From: DATBDM01 sp036269915
GTDB taxonomy: Bacteria > Actinomycetota > Thermoleophilia > Solirubrobacterales > Solirubrobacteraceae
Reading direction: 5' to 3'
Assembly (NCBI GenBank): GCA_036269915.1
Contig: DATBDM010000112.1
Location: 1-48,459, forward strand
DNA length: 48,459 bases
Shown: piece by piece, positions 32,046 to 41,237 of the stretch
Position numbering within the stretch: the first letter of the stretch is position 1
Layout of the letters: the number at the start of each line of letters is the position of its first letter
Position numbers and translations under genes: made by a program
Notes under the pieces: generated by a model
The model's input: only the letters and a program-made list of their open reading frames with translations
The model's database searches: none
What the model was told of the DNA's origin: nothing

Positions 32046-32816
32046 ATGGCCGCGCACGCGACTCCGATCGAGCCCGACATCGATGCGGAGGCGCGGCGCC
32101 TGCTCGACCTGATCGCCGCGCAGGACCTGCTGGCGCGCCTGATCGGCGGCATGGCGATCCGGCTCCTCGCCGGGCCGCGGCTGCATCCGGCCTACGACCG
32201 CGTCGTCGGCGACCTCGACTTCCTGCTGCCGCGCCGCGACGGCCGCGCCTTCGAGGCGCTGGTGACCGACGCGGGCTACGCGCCCGACGAGCAGTTCAAC
32301 ACGCTCAACGGGCACCGCCGTCTGCTCTTCTACGACGAGCACCACGGCCGCCAGATCGACGGCTTCGTCGACAGCTTCGAGATGTGCCACCGGCTCCCGC
32401 TGTCCGATCGGCTGACGGAACGCGACGAGACGCTGCCGGCCGCCGAGGTCCTGATGACCAAGCTGCAGATCGTCGACCTCAACGTCAAGGACCGCAGCGA
32501 CCTCTACGGCCTGCTGCTCAGCCATGAGACCGCGTCGCACGACGACGGCGCCGTGAACGTGGAGCGCATCGCCGAGCTGACCGGCAACGACTGGGGCCTG
32601 CAGCACACCTTCGAGCTCAACCTCGCGCGCCTCCGCGACGGGCTCGGCGAGGAGCCGCTCGAGGCGCCCGAGGCCGAGACGCTGCGGCGCCGCATCGACT
32701 CGCTGGCGGAGGCGATGGAGGCCGCGCCCAAGAGCCGGCGCTGGCGCCTGCGCGCGAAGGTCGGCGATCGCAAGCGCTGGTACGAGGAGCCCGAGGAGGT
32801 CGAGCGCGAGGGCTGA
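32046..32816 (+). CDS. Nucleotidyltransferase-fold protein
   Basis: A 256-residue protein with the minimal nucleotidyltransferase fold. The Gly-Gly turn LIGGMAIRLL (about residue 34) is followed by the two-Asp strand VVGDLDFLLPR (about 55), with a third acidic strand GRQIDGFVDSF (about 98). A helical region with MTKLQIVDLNVKDRSDLYGL resembles the Lys-Asp helix of AbiEii- and DUF6036-type proteins. An Arg/Glu-rich helical tail ends the chain. Such enzymes transfer a nucleotide to a small molecule or protein; the acceptor is unknown. The ATG at 32046 follows GGAGGAGAG; an in-frame ATG at 32031 is possible. It lies directly after the metallophosphoesterase, so the pair may add and remove a nucleotidyl group. 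Confidence 0.7.
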   Translation: MAAHATPIEPDIDAEARRLLDLIAAQDLLARLIGGMAIRLLAGPRLHPAYDRVVGDLDFLLPRRDGRAFEALVTDAGYAPDEQFNTLNGHRRLLFYDEHHGRQIDGFVDSFEMCHRLPLSDRLTERDETLPAAEVLMTKLQIVDLNVKDRSDLYGLLLSHETASHDDGAVNVERIAELTGNDWGLQHTFELNLARLRDGLGEEPLEAPEAETLRRRIDSLAEAMEAAPKSRRWRLRAKVGDRKRWYEEPEEVEREG

Positions 32817-32858
32817 GCTCCTCCGCCCGACGGCACAACGACGACGCAAGGAGCGCCC

Positions 32859-34100
32859 GTGCACGCAGCCACCGAACAGACCCGCCTGCCCGGCGGGGTG
32901 TCGCCCGCCGAGTACGCCGACCGCCGCGCGCGGCTGCGCGAGGCCGCCGCCGAGCGGGGTCTCGACGGCGTGCTCGTGGTCAGCCGCGGCGCCAACGGCG
33001 CCGACTGGGGCGCCGACGTCGTCTACCTCGCCAACCACTACTCGGCGTTCCCGCAGATCCCCGACCGGCCGGGCCGCTGGTCGGGCCGCGGCCACGCCGG
33101 GCTGGTCATGCCGATCGCCGAGGACGGGACGCTCGTCGTCGAGATCCCCGACTGGCGCGAGGACCTCGTGGCGATCGCCGACGTCCAGGTCTCGCTCGAC
33201 CTGTGGGCGGGGCTCGCGGAGGCACTCGAGCGCCGCGGGCTCGCCCGCGGCCACGTCGGGCTGATCGGCCGCGAGAGCCTCCCGCACATCGCCGTCGACC
33301 GGATCCGCGAGGCGCATCCGGACGTGCGCTTCTCGTGGGCCGACGACCTCGTCGAGGACCTGCGGAGGATCAAGTCGCCGGCCGAGATCGACCTGGTGCG
33401 CGAGGCGACGCGCGTCGGCAGCGAGATGGTCGAGTCGTTCATGGAGGCGGCCGTCCCAGGCGCCACCGAGGCCGACTGCGTCCTGGCGGCGCTCGCGCGC
33501 GGCATCCCCCAGGGCGCCTTCCCGCTCGACATCCCGGTCGTCTCCGGCGCGCACGTCGACCACTTCCTGTGGGACCGCATGCCGTCCTGGGACCACGTCC
33601 GCCCGCTCGAGCCCGGGGACATGATCCACCCGGACATGTACGGCACGGTCAACGGCTACTTCTACGACATGGTCCGCACGACCGTCGCCGGGCGCGCGGC
33701 GAGCGCGGCGCAGCGCGAGGTCCTCGAGGCGTCGGTCGGGGTGGTCGAGCACATCATCGCGGCGATGCGACCGGGCGTGGCCTGTGGCGAGCTGTTCGAG
33801 CGCGGCGCGGCCTGGCTCGCCGAGCAGGGCTTCGACGCCCCGGGCGCCGAGGAGAGCCAGGGCGTGGCGATGCTCGGCCAGGCCTACCCGTCGTTCGGCC
33901 ACAGCCTCGGGCTCGCCTGGGAGAACCCCTCGATCGTCCCCGGCGAGGAGGCCCGGCTCGAGCCGGGCATGGTGATGGCGGTCGAGGCGCAGGTCGGGCG
34001 TCCCGGAGCGGGCACGGGCGCGTTCGAGCACGACGTCGTCGTCACCGAGGACGGCGTGGAGGTCTTGACGACGCACGTCCGGAACGTCTGGTGGGAGTGA
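32859..34100 (+). CDS. M24-family metallopeptidase (Xaa-Pro peptidase/creatinase fold)
   Basis: A 413-residue two-domain pita-bread hydrolase. The N-terminal creatinase-like domain (about 1-170) contains DGVLVVSRGANGADWGADVV. The catalytic domain has all five metal ligands: Asp in HPDMYG and Asp in GYFYDMVRT (about 265-280), His in SFGHSLGLAWENPS (about 348), Glu in MVMAVEAQVG (about 372) and Glu in GAFEHDVVVTEDG (about 390). This argues against true creatinase, which works without metal. Xaa-Pro dipeptidase, ectoine-hydrolase-like or other amide hydrolase activity is possible. The GTG at 32859 has AAGGAG six bases upstream. It overlaps the nitrilase-like gene by 4 bases. Confidence 0.88.
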   Translation: MHAATEQTRLPGGVSPAEYADRRARLREAAAERGLDGVLVVSRGANGADWGADVVYLANHYSAFPQIPDRPGRWSGRGHAGLVMPIAEDGTLVVEIPDWREDLVAIADVQVSLDLWAGLAEALERRGLARGHVGLIGRESLPHIAVDRIREAHPDVRFSWADDLVEDLRRIKSPAEIDLVREATRVGSEMVESFMEAAVPGATEADCVLAALARGIPQGAFPLDIPVVSGAHVDHFLWDRMPSWDHVRPLEPGDMIHPDMYGTVNGYFYDMVRTTVAGRAASAAQREVLEASVGVVEHIIAAMRPGVACGELFERGAAWLAEQGFDAPGAEESQGVAMLGQAYPSFGHSLGLAWENPSIVPGEEARLEPGMVMAVEAQVGRPGAGTGAFEHDVVVTEDGVEVLTTHVRNVWWE

Positions 34101-34783
34101 GGGTCGCCGTCCTCTCCGGCGGCGGCGCTGACGCCGTCGCCGCCGCCCGGGCGGCCGGAGCGGACGTCGTCTGCCTGCCCCAGCTGAGCTTCTCCGAGTA
34201 CCTCCCGGGCGTTCTCGACCGCGCGGGACTCGAGCGCGCGGAGCGCCCCGTCGCACGTTCCTACCGCGAGGCGCTCGCGGCTGCCGGCGGCGCGTGGCTC
34301 GCGGCGTCCAGCTACGAGTCCGAGGGCGAGGGCGTGTTCTACGCGACGGCGATGCTCGGGCGCGAGGGCACGGCCGCGCTGCTCCGCCACCGCCAGCGCC
34401 GGCTCGACGCGGAGCTCGGCCGCTGGGAGCCGCTGCTGCTCTCCCCGGGGCACGAGCCGCCCGGGGTGATCGCGCTGCCCTGGGGCCCGACCGGCGTGCT
34501 GATCGGCGCCGACGTCCGCGACCCCGCGTCCTGGGCCGACCTCGCCGCGGCCGGGGCGCGCGTGCTGCTCGGCGGAGTGAGCGAGCCACTGCCGCTCTGG
34601 ACGCGGACGCGACGCACCGTCGCGGGGCTCGCGGCGGTGCACGGCATCGCGGCCCTCGTCGCCAACCGCGGGGGCGAGGAGCACGGCGTGCGCTTCGCGG
34701 GCGCCGGCGGCGGCTGGGACGCCGCGGGAGCCGAGCTGCCGGCCGGAGCGGGCGGCCTGCTCGAGCTGGCGGAGGCCGCATGA
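34097..34783 (+). CDS. Nitrilase-fold protein lacking the catalytic triad
   Basis: A 228-residue protein with the carbon-nitrogen hydrolase (nitrilase superfamily) pattern, somewhat short for the family. The first strand VRVAVLSGGGADAVAAARAA leads to VVCLPQLSFSEYLPG, where the catalytic Glu of the usual PELxxxGY motif is Gln. LLRHRQRRLDAELGRWEP stands where the catalytic Lys is expected. GVLIGADVRDPASWADLAAA matches the nucleophile elbow, but with Gly-Ala in place of Cys. All three catalytic residues therefore appear lost, so it may be a structural or regulatory pseudoenzyme, or an enzyme with new chemistry. The GTG at 34097 overlaps the M24 stop, and the end overlaps the HDAC-like start (ATGA). 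N-carbamoylputrescine amidases are the related active enzymes in polyamine routes. Confidence 0.65.
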   Translation: MRVAVLSGGGADAVAAARAAGADVVCLPQLSFSEYLPGVLDRAGLERAERPVARSYREALAAAGGAWLAASSYESEGEGVFYATAMLGREGTAALLRHRQRRLDAELGRWEPLLLSPGHEPPGVIALPWGPTGVLIGADVRDPASWADLAAAGARVLLGGVSEPLPLWTRTRRTVAGLAAVHGIAALVANRGGEEHGVRFAGAGGGWDAAGAELPAGAGGLLELAEAA

Positions 34784-35898
34784 GCGGCCCGGCCGAGGTC
34801 GACGGGCTCGGCAGCGTCCCCCACGCCTACTACGCCCGCGAGCAGCCGCAGACGGGCGTCGTGCTGCTCCCGTCGCAGGCCGACCACGATCCGGGCGAGC
34901 ACCCCGAGAACGTCCGCCGGCTGCCGGGCGTCGTCGAGCTGCTGCGCAGCGCGCCTGAGTGGGAGCGCCTGTTCGTCCTCTACCCCCGTCCCGCTCGCGT
35001 CGAGGACGCGCTGCGCGCCCACGACGCGGCGTTCGTCGAGCTGCTGCGATCCACCGAGCGCGACGCGCCGCTGTGGCTCGACACCGACACCCGCGTCAGC
35101 CCGGGCAGCTTCCGTACCTCGCTGCTCGCCGCCGGCGCGGTGCTGAGCGCCGTCGACGCGGTCGCGATGGAGGCCTACCACCGGCCGGACAGCCTGTTCG
35201 CGCTCACCCGCCCGCCCGGGCATCACACCGGCCGCGACAAGGCGATGGGCTTCTGCCTGCTCAACCACGTCGCGATCGCCGCTCGCTACGCCCAGGCCCA
35301 CTACGGGATCGAGCGCGTCGCCATCCTCGACTGGGACGTCCACCACGGCAACGGGACGCAGGAGATCCTCTGGGAGGACCCGTCGGCGCTCTTCGCCTCG
35401 CTGCACCAGTGGCCGCTCTATCCCGGCACCGGCCGCGTCGACGAGATCGGCGGAGGCGACGGCGCGGGGACGACGATCAACGTCCCGATGCCTCCGGGCA
35501 GTGGGGACGCGGAGCATCTCGAGGCGCTCGATCGCGTCGTGCTGCCCGCGATCGAGGCCTTCCGCCCGGGGCTGCTGCTGGTCTCCGCCGGCCAGGACGC
35601 CCACGCCGCCGACCCGCTCTCGGACCAGCGGATCTCGCTCGCCGGCTTCCACGCGATGGCCGGGCGGGCCGCGGCGCTCGCGCGGCGGCTCGGCGTCGGC
35701 CTCGTCCTGGTCCACGAGGGCGGCTACAACGTCACGACGCTGCCCGCGATCGACCGCGCGATCGTGGCCGGGCTCGGCGGCTTCGACGTCCCGCTGGAGG
35801 ACCTCTACGTGCCCTCGGCACCCGCGCCGGACGAGTGGCCGCAGCGGCTGCGGGACGTGCTCGCCGCCCAGCGCATCCACCACCCCGAGCTGGCCTGA
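34780..35898 (+). CDS. Histone-deacetylase-like / acetylpolyamine amidohydrolase
   Basis: A 372-residue zinc amidohydrolase of the HDAC superfamily. Signatures: RPPGHHTGRDKAMGFCLLNH (about residues 143-162, with the two charge-relay His), ILDWDVHHGNGTQE (about 185, zinc-binding Asp and His), SAGQDAHAADPL (about 270, third zinc ligand Asp; class II enzymes have GFD) and the transition-state Tyr in VHEGGYNVTT (about 310). The N-terminal substrate-loop motif HPENVRRLPGV is also present. Bacterial members deacetylate acetylpolyamines or other acylated amines. Its position beside a ureohydrolase, a permease and a PotD-like protein favours an acylated polyamine or guanidine substrate. The ATG overlaps the preceding stop. 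Confidence 0.9.
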   Translation: MSGPAEVDGLGSVPHAYYAREQPQTGVVLLPSQADHDPGEHPENVRRLPGVVELLRSAPEWERLFVLYPRPARVEDALRAHDAAFVELLRSTERDAPLWLDTDTRVSPGSFRTSLLAAGAVLSAVDAVAMEAYHRPDSLFALTRPPGHHTGRDKAMGFCLLNHVAIAARYAQAHYGIERVAILDWDVHHGNGTQEILWEDPSALFASLHQWPLYPGTGRVDEIGGGDGAGTTINVPMPPGSGDAEHLEALDRVVLPAIEAFRPGLLLVSAGQDAHAADPLSDQRISLAGFHAMAGRAAALARRLGVGLVLVHEGGYNVTTLPAIDRAIVAGLGGFDVPLEDLYVPSAPAPDEWPQRLRDVLAAQRIHHPELA

Positions 35899-35900
35899 CC

Positions 35901-36845
35901 GTGCTGCGCGTCCTCTGCTGGCCGGGGATGCCGGCCGCGGCGGCACTGGGCGAGGCGGCGCGGCGGATCGGCACGACGGTGACGACGGAGGTCGTCGCCT
36001 CCAACGAGCGACTCGAGGCGCGCCTGCGCGAGGACCGCTTCGACGTCGCGTTCCCGTCGGACTACCTCGTCGAGCGGCTCCTCGCGCGGCGGGAGCTGCT
36101 GGCGCTCGAGCCGCCGCAGGCGCTCGTCGCCCAGCTCGCGCCCTGGGCGCGTGCGGCGGCCCACGATCCCGGCTGCCGCTGGTCGCTGCCGTTCGCCTTC
36201 GGCACGACGGGCTACCTCTGCACGGCGGAGCTCGCCGGCGGCCGCGCGTGGGCCGACCTGCTCGAGCCGCCTCCCGGCGTGCGGGTCGGCATGCTCGACG
36301 AGGTGCGCGAGGTCGTCGGGGCGGCGCTGATCGCCGCCGGGCACAGCCCCAACGACGCGAGCGCCGAGGCGCTGGCCGGCGCGCGTGAGCGGCTGCTGCG
36401 CCAGCGGCCGAGCGTCGTCCGCTACGACTCGTCGGACTTCGTCGGGCCGCTCGTGCGCGGCGAGGTCGCCGCGCACCAGGCGTGGAGCGGCCCGGCGGCG
36501 GTGGCCGCGCGGCGGCACGAAGGCCTGCGCTACGTGCTGCCGCAGGAGGGCGCGAACCTGTGGCTCACGGCGGGCGCGGTCCCCGTCGGCGCGAGACGCC
36601 CGGAAGCGGCGCGGCAGCTGCTGTTCGCGCTCTGCGACCCCGAGCTCGCCGCCCTGACGACGCGCGCCGAAGGCTACGCCACGCCGAACGAGGCCGCCCG
36701 CGCCCGGCTCGCCGCGACGCTGCGCCGAGACCGCACCCTGTTCCCACCGGAGCTGACGCTGCGGCGGTGCACGACGTTCCGCGACCTCGGCGCGGACGAG
36801 GCACGGCTCGTGCGGCTCTACGAGGAGGTCGCAACGGCCTCGTAG
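35901..36845 (+). CDS. PotD-like solute-binding protein without signal peptide
   Basis: A 314-residue protein resembling the spermidine/putrescine-binding protein PotD over most of its length. Features are FDVAFPSDYLVERLLARREL (about residues 48-67), SLPFAFGTTGYL (about 97), the GMLDEVREVVGAAL strand (about 133), HQAWSGPAAVAAR (about 195) and VLPQEGANLWLTAGAVPVGA (about 215). PotD proteins are exported, but here the GTG is followed at once by LRVLCWPGM, which aligns with the start of the mature protein. There is no signal peptide, lipobox or room for one, because the HDAC-like gene ends two bases before. A cytosolic ligand-binding role is likely. No ABC permease or ATPase genes accompany it. 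Confidence 0.75.
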   Translation: MLRVLCWPGMPAAAALGEAARRIGTTVTTEVVASNERLEARLREDRFDVAFPSDYLVERLLARRELLALEPPQALVAQLAPWARAAAHDPGCRWSLPFAFGTTGYLCTAELAGGRAWADLLEPPPGVRVGMLDEVREVVGAALIAAGHSPNDASAEALAGARERLLRQRPSVVRYDSSDFVGPLVRGEVAAHQAWSGPAAVAARRHEGLRYVLPQEGANLWLTAGAVPVGARRPEAARQLLFALCDPELAALTTRAEGYATPNEAARARLAATLRRDRTLFPPELTLRRCTTFRDLGADEARLVRLYEEVATAS

Positions 36846-36855
36846 GCTCCGTCCG

Positions 36856-37701
36856 GTGCCCGCCGTCGTCATCGCGTTCCTCGCCTCGATCCTGTGGGGC
36901 TCGACGGACTTCCTCTCGGGGCTCGCGAGCCGCCGGACGGGCGTCATCGTCGCCCTGGCGATCATCGAGGCCGTCGGCCTGGGGGCCGCAGTCTCGCTCG
37001 CGCTGATCGTCGCGGACCCGGTTCCCGGATTCGCGGTGCTGGCGCAGGCCGCGGCGGCGGGCGTCTCGGCCGCCACGGGCCTCGGGCTCTTCTTCTACGC
37101 GCTGACGCTCGGGCGGATGAGCGTCGTGGCCCCGATCACGTCCTGTGGCGCGATCCTGCCCGCGGTCGTGGGGCTGGCGACCGGCGACCCGTTCTCGGGC
37201 GTGCTCGCCGCCGGCCTGGTCAGCGCGCTGCTGGGGATCGGGCTCGTCTCGCTGGAGGCCGAGCGCGAGGAGGAGCGCGAGGGCGGCGCGGCGGCGGGCC
37301 GCGTGATCGGCCTCGCCCTGCTCGGCGCGCTGGGCATGGGCGGCTACTACGTGCTGTTCGACGGCGTGGCCGACCACAGCCTGCCGTGGGGCCTCGCGGC
37401 GGCCCGGGTGATCCCGGTGCTGGTGCTCGCGACCGCCGTCCTCGTGCGGCGCGGGCCCGCGCCGGACGTCACCGCGCGCCGGCTCAGCCTCGGCGCGGGC
37501 GTGCTCGACGTCAGCGCGACGGCGCTCTACGGCGTGGCCCTGACCCGCGGGTCGCTGAGTGCTGTGTCGGTCGTCGGCTCGCTGTTCCCGCTGACCACCG
37601 TGCTGCTGGCCCGGGTCCTGCTCGCCGAGCGGCTGCGCCGCGTGCAGCAGCTCGGCATCGCGTTCGCGGTGCTCGGCGTGGCGCTGATCGCGGGCGCGTG
37701 A
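36856..37701 (+). CDS. EamA-type (DMT superfamily) transporter
   Basis: A 281-residue membrane protein with ten helices in two EamA repeats. Repeat 1 begins VIAFLASILWGSTDFLSGLA and includes FFYALTLGRMSVVAPITS. Repeat 2 includes ALYGVALTRGSLSAVSVVGS and ends ERLRRVQQLGIAFAVLGVAL, the usual DMT terminal signature. A charged Glu/Arg-rich loop (about residues 134-147) joins the halves. DMT proteins export or import small metabolites such as amino acids and amines. It lies 10 bases after the PotD-like gene and ends the plus-strand run, so it may be the last operon gene, possibly an exporter of a product. GTG start; no clear ribosome-binding site. Confidence 0.85.
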   Translation: MPAVVIAFLASILWGSTDFLSGLASRRTGVIVALAIIEAVGLGAAVSLALIVADPVPGFAVLAQAAAAGVSAATGLGLFFYALTLGRMSVVAPITSCGAILPAVVGLATGDPFSGVLAAGLVSALLGIGLVSLEAEREEEREGGAAAGRVIGLALLGALGMGGYYVLFDGVADHSLPWGLAAARVIPVLVLATAVLVRRGPAPDVTARRLSLGAGVLDVSATALYGVALTRGSLSAVSVVGSLFPLTTVLLARVLLAERLRRVQQLGIAFAVLGVALIAGA

Positions 37702-37705
37702 GCGC

Positions 37706-39241
<1,536 letters not shown>

Positions 39242-39312
39242 GGGCCGAGGCTACCTCACCCGCCGATGATCGCGGCCCGCGCACCGGGGCCGCCGGCAGA
39301 GACGCAAAGTGG

Positions 39313-39768
39313 CTACGCCACCTCGAGCCGCTCGATGCGCGCCTCGTCCTTCGGACGGTCGCGGGCGTCGGTCGGCTGGCCCTCGATCGTGTTGACGACG
39401 TCCATCCCGTCGGTGACCTCGCCGAAGACGGTGTGCTTGCCGTCGAGCCAGGGGGCGGCGTCGACGGTGACGATGAAGAACTGCGATCCGTTCGTGTTCG
39501 GGCCGGCGTTGGCCATGGCCAGCGCGCCGCGGACGATCTTGTGCTCGTTGATCTCGTCCTCGAAGGTGTAGCCCGGGCCGCCGGTGCCGGTGCCCTGGGG
39601 GCAGCCGCCCTGGATCATGAAGTCGGGGATCACGCGGTGGAAGATCAGCCCGTCGTAGAAGCCGTCGCGGGCGAGGGTCGTGAAGTTCTCGACCGTCTTC
39701 GGGGCCTCGTCGTCGAACAGCCGGAGCTTGATCTCACCATGGTTGGTGACCATCGTCGCGTCGGACAT
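39313..39768 (-). CDS. Peptidyl-prolyl cis-trans isomerase, cyclophilin type
   Basis: A 151-residue cytosolic cyclophilin that speeds proline isomerisation during folding. Active-site residues are in FYDGLIFHRVIPDFMIQGG (catalytic Arg, Phe, Met and Gln; about residues 37-55), MANAGPNTNGSQFFI (about 86-100) and the Trp-containing WLDGKHTVFGEV (about 107). There is no signal peptide, so it is cytosolic. The 23-base gap to the helicase gene upstream on the same strand suggests co-transcription. A small tail (about 132-151, DARDRPKDEARIERLEVA) completes the barrel. Confidence 0.95.
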   Translation of the reverse strand: MSDATMVTNHGEIKLRLFDDEAPKTVENFTTLARDGFYDGLIFHRVIPDFMIQGGCPQGTGTGGPGYTFEDEINEHKIVRGALAMANAGPNTNGSQFFIVTVDAAPWLDGKHTVFGEVTDGMDVVNTIEGQPTDARDRPKDEARIERLEVA

Positions 39769-39791
39769 CGGATTGCCTCCTCGTTCGCGGT

Positions 39792-41222
39792 TCAGGTGCG
39801 TGCGGGCTCGACGCGCAGGACGTGCCCGCGGACGTCGGCGCCGTCGACCGCCTCGGCGATCCGGACGGCCTCCGGCTCGGGCACGTCGAGCAGCGCGAAG
39901 CGCTCGAGCAGCCGCACGTTGCGGATCGCCTCGCCGTCGACGCCGCCACGGGAGGTGACGGCGTGGACGAGGTCGGACTCGGCCAGCCCCGCCGCCCGAC
40001 CGCCCGAGGCGATCAGCGTCACGAAGTGGCCGTTCGCGTCATAGGTCTCGGGATCGCGCGGCTTGCGGTGGTGGCGCAGCGGCGGCTCCACCGCGCGGGC
40101 CGGCGCGACCTGGGCACCCTCGGTCCACGGCGAGATCGTCGTGTTCGCGTGCTTCTCGATCGCCTCCAGCTCGCGCTTCTGGCGCGGCTCGACGAAGGTG
40201 ATCGCGCGGCCCGTATCGCCGTAGCGGCCCGTGCGCCCGATGCGGTGCACGTAGACGTCGGGGGACGTCGGGACGTCGTAGTTGATGACGTGCGTGACCG
40301 TCGAGATGTCCAGCCCGCGCGCGGCGACGTCGGTCGCCACCAGGATCGGCACGCGGCCGCCCTTGAAGGAGATCATCACGCCGTCGCGCTGGCCCTGGCT
40401 CATGTCGCCGTGCAGCGCGCGGACGTTCATGCCCCGGTCGCGCAGCGTGCGGAAGAGCTGGTCGCAGCGGATCTTCGTGCGCACGAAGATGATCGCCTGG
40501 CTCGGGCGCTCGGACTCGAGCACCCGGATCAGCATGGCGAGCTTGTCGGCCTGCTTGGCCTCGATCTGGAACTGCTCGACCGTGTCGATCGTCAGCGTCG
40601 CCGCCTTGACCTTGATCGTCTCGGGGTCGTAGAGGTGGCGCTCGGCGAGCGACCGGATCGGCGGCGGCATCGTCGCCGAGAAGAGCGCCGTCTGGCGGCC
40701 GTTGGGGGTCAGCGAGAGGATCTTCTCGACGTCCTCCAGGAAGCCGAGGTCGAGCATCTCGTCGGCCTCGTCGAGCACGAGGTAGCGGCACGAGTGCAGC
40801 ATCAGCGAGTGCCGCGAGATCAGGTCGAGCACGCGGCCGACGGTGCCGACGACGATCTGCGCCCCCTGCTTGAGGTAGGCCTGCTGATCGCGGATCGGCG
40901 CGCCGCCGAAGACCGCGACGGGGTTGATCCCCTTGTGGGCGCCGTAGGTGCGGATCGCCTGCGTGACCTGGATGCACAGCTCGCGCGTGGGCGTGAGCAC
41001 GATCGCCTGCACGTCGGGGTCGTCCGGATCGACGAACTCGAGCATCGGCAGGCCGAACGCGGCGGTCTTGCCCGTACCGGTCTGGGCCTGGCCGATCACA
41101 TCCCGGCCCTGCAGCAGAAGCGGGATCGTCTGCTCCTGGATCGGGCTGGGGGCTTCGTAGCCCACGTCACGGAGGGCAGCCAGCAGGGGCTCGGAGAGGC
41201 CGAGGTCGGCGAACGTCGTCAT
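39792..41222 (-). CDS. deaD: DEAD-box RNA helicase
   Basis: A 476-residue ATP-dependent RNA helicase. Q motif with PSPIQEQTIPLLLQGRDVIG (about residue 27), motif I AQTGTGKTAA (about 46), Ia PTREL (about 80), II VLDEADEM (DEAD; about 148), III SATMP (about 182), IV IIFVRTK (about 245), V ATDVAARGLDI (about 293) and VI HRIGRTGRYG (about 322) are all present. The C-terminal 75 residues form an RRM-like DbpA/CsdA-type RNA-binding domain (VTLIASGGRAAGLAESDLVH, then RNVRLLERFALLDVPE). It probably acts in ribosome assembly or mRNA turnover; the exact orthologue is not settled. The quinone reductase gene lies 15 bases upstream on the same strand. Confidence 0.94.
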   Translation of the reverse strand: MTTFADLGLSEPLLAALRDVGYEAPSPIQEQTIPLLLQGRDVIGQAQTGTGKTAAFGLPMLEFVDPDDPDVQAIVLTPTRELCIQVTQAIRTYGAHKGINPVAVFGGAPIRDQQAYLKQGAQIVVGTVGRVLDLISRHSLMLHSCRYLVLDEADEMLDLGFLEDVEKILSLTPNGRQTALFSATMPPPIRSLAERHLYDPETIKVKAATLTIDTVEQFQIEAKQADKLAMLIRVLESERPSQAIIFVRTKIRCDQLFRTLRDRGMNVRALHGDMSQGQRDGVMISFKGGRVPILVATDVAARGLDISTVTHVINYDVPTSPDVYVHRIGRTGRYGDTGRAITFVEPRQKRELEAIEKHANTTISPWTEGAQVAPARAVEPPLRHHRKPRDPETYDANGHFVTLIASGGRAAGLAESDLVHAVTSRGGVDGEAIRNVRLLERFALLDVPEPEAVRIAEAVDGADVRGHVLRVEPART

Positions 41223-41237
41223 GGTCGCCCGTGGACT

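Noticed and set aside
31039..32816. Toxin-antitoxin or abortive-infection pair (nucleotidyltransferase-fold protein with neighbour)
   Set aside because: The neighbour is a metallophosphoesterase, not an AbiEi-like antitoxin, and the genes are embedded in a metabolic operon.
32859..34100. Creatinase as the identity of the M24 protein, tempting in a guanidino-type operon
   Set aside because: All five M24 metal ligands are present, whereas creatinase is metal-independent and lacks them.
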